Source of the DNA: Roseiarcus sp963709655
Lineage (GTDB): Bacteria > Pseudomonadota > Alphaproteobacteria > Rhizobiales > Beijerinckiaceae
DNA: 64,000 bases
Direction: 5' to 3'
NCBI GenBank assembly: GCA_963709655.1
Contig: CAVPXF010000053.1
Span: 868,001 to 932,000, forward strand
The first letter of the stretch is position 1, and each line of letters opens with the position of its first letter. The translations under genes and the position numbers were made by a program. The notes beneath the pieces were generated by a model that saw nothing but the letters and a program-made list of their open reading frames with translations, was not told where the DNA came from and ran no database searches. Of this stretch, positions 60,832-64,000 are shown piece by piece.

Positions 60832-61151
60832 GGGAGACGTTCTCGATCACGCGCCTGCCGGGCGATGCCGCGGCGGCATGCCGAAAAGGTCGCACGCAGA
60901 ATGAAAAATGGGAATTCCCCCTGGCCGCTCATCGGTTTACGACGCAAAGTGCCCCTCCGGCGCAACGCCGACCCGAGGGGCGTGAAGACCGTCCGCCGCG
61001 CCCCAATCTGCCGCTAACCCCTTGGAATCGCTCGATGCTGGAGTTGAGAATCGGCCAAAGTGAAGCGTAAGTCCTTGAAAACAAAGGACTCCTGTCGGAA
61101 AACCGCGGTCATGGCCTCGTCGCTCGCGACCATCGGGAGGCCTTCCCCCAA
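60832..61151. other. Intergenic stretch, no gene recognised
   Basis: About 320 bases between two minus-strand genes. No supported frame or RNA. The M20 hydrolase promoter should lie here. Confidence 0.45.
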
Positions 61152-62207
61152 TCACGCCGGCCGATGCCGCAGCAGCATGCCGTAGAGGTCGCGCGGATCG
61201 TCGGGGTCGGCGAGCAGGTCGAGATGGACGAAATGTCCGGTCCGGGCGATCTGCTCGCGGATGTAGCGCAGGGCCGAAAAGTCCTCGATCGCGAAGCCAA
61301 CGCCGTCGAACAGTGTGATCTGCCGAGAATCCCGCCGCCCCGGCGCCCGGCCGGTCAGGACCTGCCAGAGCTCGGTCACCGGATGGGCGCGGTCGAGCTG
61401 CTGGATCTCGCCCTCGATGCGGGTCTGCGGGGCGTATTCGACGAAGATCTCCGAGCGCCGGAGGATATCCGGGTGCAGCTCCGTCTTGCCGGGGCTATCG
61501 CCGCCGATCGCGTTGAGGTGGACCCCAGCGCCGATCATGTTGTCGGTAAGGATGGTGGCGTTGCGCTTGTCGGCGGTGCAGGTGGTGACGATCTCGGCCC
61601 CGAGGATCGCCTCCTCGCTCGAGCGGCAGGCGGCGACCGCAAGGCCCGATCCCGAAAGGTTCGCCGCGGCCTTGCGGGTCGCCTGCGGGTCAATGTCGTA
61701 GAGCCGCACCGCCTCGACGCCGCAGAGCGCCTTGAAGGCGAGGGCCTGGAACTCGCATTGGGCGCCGTTGCCGATGATCGCCATCGTCCGCGCGCCCGGC
61801 GGCGCGAGCGCCTTGCCCGCAAGCGCCGACGTCGCCGCGGTCCTGAGCGCGGTCAGAATCGTCATCTCCGAGATCAGCAGCGGATAGCCGCTGTCGACGT
61901 GGGAGAGTACGCCGAAGGCCGTCACCGTCTGCAGGCCCGCCGCGACGTTCTTCGGGTGGCCGTTGACGTATTTGAAGCCGTAGGTCGCCCCGTCGCTGGT
62001 CGGCATGAGCTCGATTACGCCCTCGGCCGAGTGGGCGGCGATACGTGGGGTCTTGTCGAACAGGTCCCAGCGCCGGAAATCCTCTTCGATGGTGGCGGCG
62101 AGCTCGACCAGCATCCGCGCCACGCCGATGTCCCACACGATCCGCATCATGTGGTCGACGCTGACGAACGGAACGAGGCTCAACAGCCCCGGCTCCGACG
62201 AAGCCAT
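61152..62207 (-). CDS. ocd: Ornithine cyclodeaminase
   Basis: About 351 aa. Close in sequence to the characterised Pseudomonas/Agrobacterium enzymes: HDIGV-like WDIGVARMLVELAATIEEDF, KYVNGHPKN, SGYPLLISEMTILTALRTAATS, the NAD motif GNGAQCEFQALAF, GGDSPGKTELHPDIL and EYAPQTRIEGEIQQL. It converts ornithine to proline and ammonia using bound NAD. The ATG at 62207 has AGGAG 6 bases upstream. Divergent from the M20 amidohydrolase gene. Confidence 0.93.
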   Translation of the reverse strand: MASSEPGLLSLVPFVSVDHMMRIVWDIGVARMLVELAATIEEDFRRWDLFDKTPRIAAHSAEGVIELMPTSDGATYGFKYVNGHPKNVAAGLQTVTAFGVLSHVDSGYPLLISEMTILTALRTAATSALAGKALAPPGARTMAIIGNGAQCEFQALAFKALCGVEAVRLYDIDPQATRKAAANLSGSGLAVAACRSSEEAILGAEIVTTCTADKRNATILTDNMIGAGVHLNAIGGDSPGKTELHPDILRRSEIFVEYAPQTRIEGEIQQLDRAHPVTELWQVLTGRAPGRRDSRQITLFDGVGFAIEDFSALRYIREQIARTGHFVHLDLLADPDDPRDLYGMLLRHRPA

Positions 62208-62319
62208 GCGGCGCTCCTGCTTCAAGCTTGCGCGCGGCGCGGCGCGGGCTCAGAGTGGCCCTACGCTCACGCGCCGTCCGCGGCCATTGCGTCCCCCTAT
62301 ATAGGAGCCGATCGCCGAC

Positions 62320-63507
62320 ATGAACGCCCCCGTCAGCAACTCCATCGCCGCCATGATCCCCGAACTCATCGAATGGCGGCGCGACCTCCATCGCCACCCG
62401 GAGCTCAGCTACGACGTGCCGCGCACCGCGCGCCTGGTCGCCGAGAGGCTCAGCGCCTTCGGCTTCGACGAAGTGATTGAGGGCGTCGGCAAGACCGGCG
62501 TGCTCGGCCTGCTGCATGGCGCGAACGGCGCGGCCGCGGGTCCAGAGAAGCGCGTACTCTTTCGCGCCGACATGGACGCGCTGCCGATCCACGAAGCGAC
62601 CGGCGCCCGATACGCCTCCGAGGCGCAGGGACGCATGCACGCCTGCGGCCACGACGGCCACACCACCATGCTGCTCGGCGCGGCGCGGCGTCTGGCCGAG
62701 ACGCGCGCCTTCGACGGAACGATCGTCTTCTGCTTCCAGCCTGCCGAAGAAGGCGACGCGGGCGCCCAGGCGATGATTGACGACGGCATGCTCGAGCGCT
62801 TTCCCGTCAAAGGCGCCTACGCGGTGCACAATTGGCCGGGTACGCCGGTCGGCTCGTTCGGGGTCGTGCGTGGACCGGCGATGGCGTCGACCGGAAAGTT
62901 CCACATCACGGTCGAGGGCCAGGGCGGGCACGCCGCCTTTCCCCATCTCGCGCGCGATCCGATCGTCGCCGCGGCCGCGATCGTGACGGCGGCGCAGACC
63001 ATCGTCGCGCGCGTCGTCGACCCGCTCGATCCCGCCGTGGTGTCGATCACGTCGATTCACGCCGGCGACGCCTTCAACGTCATCCCGGACCGGGTCGCGA
63101 TGAAGTGCAACATCCGCTGCTTCTCGGACGCGGTCGGGAAGACGATCGAGACGGAGCTCCGCCGCATCTGCACCGAGACGGCCGCGGCGCTCGGCGTCAT
63201 CGCGACGGTCGAGATCCCGGACGGCATTCCCTATCCGCCGACGGTCAACCATCCGGCGGAGACCGAACTGGCGCTCGAGGCGATGCGCGCCGTCGCGGGG
63301 CCCGACCACGTGCGTGACGATCTGAGGCCCGTCATGGGCGCGGAAGACTTCGCCTTCGTGCTACGCCAGGTCCCCGGCGCCTATATTTTCGTCGGCAACG
63401 GCGATTCCGCGATGCTGCACAACCCGAAATACGACTTCAACGACGCCGCCATCGCTCCCGGCGTCGCCTACTGGGTGGAGCTGGCGCGGCGCGCGCTGCC
63501 AGCCTGA
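62320..63507 (+). CDS. M20-family amidohydrolase (hippurate/IAA-amino acid hydrolase type)
   Basis: 395 aa, intact. RADMDALPIHE, HACGHDGHTTML, FQPAEEGDAGA and the C-terminal HNPKYDFNDAAI are the dinuclear-metal peptidase M20D motifs. It probably removes an acyl or aromatic group from an amino acid. It and the ornithine cyclodeaminase gene share a 112-base divergent promoter region. Confidence 0.93.
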   Translation: MNAPVSNSIAAMIPELIEWRRDLHRHPELSYDVPRTARLVAERLSAFGFDEVIEGVGKTGVLGLLHGANGAAAGPEKRVLFRADMDALPIHEATGARYASEAQGRMHACGHDGHTTMLLGAARRLAETRAFDGTIVFCFQPAEEGDAGAQAMIDDGMLERFPVKGAYAVHNWPGTPVGSFGVVRGPAMASTGKFHITVEGQGGHAAFPHLARDPIVAAAAIVTAAQTIVARVVDPLDPAVVSITSIHAGDAFNVIPDRVAMKCNIRCFSDAVGKTIETELRRICTETAAALGVIATVEIPDGIPYPPTVNHPAETELALEAMRAVAGPDHVRDDLRPVMGAEDFAFVLRQVPGAYIFVGNGDSAMLHNPKYDFNDAAIAPGVAYWVELARRALPA

Positions 63508-63693
63508 GCGCCCGTCGTCCCTCCGTAAGATCTTTACGTTATCCTAACCACGCTCCACGACGGCCGCCCGCGGACGCTCTGTTGCGGAACCGGCGCGGAC
63601 GCCTGCCGCTTTGACGTAGGGTCCGGTCTGCTTCATGTATGGCCGATCGGCCGGTATGGCCAAGTTGCGTCGGGGGTAAGGCGTACGCGTTTG

Positions 63694-64000
63694 ATGGACC
63701 GGGCTTCCCGAAACCGATCCGAGAGTTGGGGCGCGCGCCTGATCGTCGCGGCTGCGGCGGCTGCGACCCTGCTCGGCGGCCCCGACGGCGCCCACGCCTT
63801 CAGTTTTTTCGGCCTGCTCGGTTCGGACGACACGCCGCCCCCCGTCTCGCGGACCGCGATCTCCTATTCGGTGACGATCGACGTGACCGGCGGCGAGGGC
63901 GGCGTCAAGGACGCGGTGATGGACGCCTCGTCGCTCTACAAGCTGCGCAAGGACCCGCCGCCGGACGGCGACGCGCTGGCGCGCCGCGCGACCAACGATT
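63694..64000 (+). CDS. tamA: TamA-type outer membrane assembly protein, N-terminal part
   Basis: Cut by the window end at about residue 102. A signal peptide ends near GAHAF; the next residues FSFFGLLGSDD, then ISYSVTIDVTGGEGGVKDAVMDASSLYKLRKDPPPDG, match the first POTRA domain of rhizobial TamA. TamA, with TamB, helps insert autotransporters and other proteins into the outer membrane and supports phospholipid transport. The rest of the gene and any tamB lie beyond the window. Confidence 0.8.
   Translation, partial: MDRASRNRSESWGARLIVAAAAAATLLGGPDGAHAFSFFGLLGSDDTPPPVSRTAISYSVTIDVTGGEGGVKDAVMDASSLYKLRKDPPPDGDALARRATND

Noticed and set aside
1..64000. CRISPR array or prophage
   Set aside because: No regularly spaced repeats of the right size, and no phage structural or integrase genes were seen; the holin-like protein at 51123 is better explained as a YqjE-type host protein.

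Overview
The window reads as chromosomal DNA of a GC-rich alphaproteobacterium, most likely a member of the Hyphomicrobiales (Rhizobiales) near the Beijerinckiaceae/Methylocystaceae. The reasons are the tkt-gap-pgk-fba block beside DUF4164 and zapA, the fused ispDF gene, the long (565 aa) LeuA, the DUF992 and DUF2934 proteins, and a TamA with the rhizobial-type N-terminus. This placement is inferred from gene content and order; no search was run.

Layout. 1-985: no recognisable gene, but a helically phased CCTGTT repeat. 985-4023 (minus): a coupled three-gene unit with a sterol desaturase/alkylglycerol monooxygenase-type domain fused to a lysoplasmalogenase-type domain, an SDR, and a DsbA-fold isomerase. 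4.5-7.4 kb: a PEP-CTERM exported protein with its terminator, a group II intron remnant lying directly behind that terminator, a small secreted protein, and an atypical NRAMP transporter. 7.5-12.5 kb: slipin, TetR/FAD-monooxygenase divergent pair, atypical SDR and an exported carboxymuconolactone-decarboxylase-like protein. 13-18.6 kb (minus): glycogen phosphorylase and phosphoketolase with two DUF2934 proteins. 19-21 kb: methyltransferase and SDR. 21.1-26.8 kb: AraC regulator divergent from a GH4 glycosidase and a sugar ABC transporter that lacks its own ATPase. 27.2-30.7 kb: an accessory patch where the 3' end of a thioesterase gene occurs three times around a YdeI-like gene, a palindromic element and a FitAB-type toxin-antitoxin pair. 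30.9-36.5 kb (minus): fba, pgk, gap, tkt. 36.6-41.7 kb: DUF4164, zapA, amino-acid permease with a coupled small membrane protein, SDR, L,D-transpeptidase, secreted repeat protein. 42-45.8 kb: leuA with a possible leader peptide, and a fucose-isomerase-like protein. 46.5-54.2 kb: mccA and mccB of methylcrotonyl-CoA carboxylase, separated by patatin, DUF992, a YqjD/YqjE-like pair and an Mrr-type endonuclease. 54.6-64 kb: GST, ispDF, LysR, guaB, two M20 hydrolases around ornithine cyclodeaminase, and the start of tamA.

Genes working together. tkt/gap/pgk/fba with xfp and glgP make a central-carbon set that can move glycogen-derived sugar phosphates either through glycolysis/pentose phosphate reactions or directly to acetyl phosphate. 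GH4, the binding protein and two permeases form a glycoside uptake and hydrolysis operon under the divergent AraC regulator. mccA/mccB belong to leucine breakdown and leuA to leucine synthesis. The OCD/M20 genes point to amino-acid or N-acyl amino-acid breakdown.

A cross-cutting observation matters to anyone using this sequence. At least six conserved genes (SDR at 1.6 kb, GH4 at 22 kb, permease at 26 kb, small membrane protein at 37 kb, mccA at 47 kb, M20 hydrolase at 60 kb) carry single-base shifts, nearly all extra bases in or next to short homopolymers. Each gene becomes full length and family-typical when one base is removed (or, in the SDR, one added and one removed). This pattern fits insertion-biased consensus error better than six independent pseudogenes.
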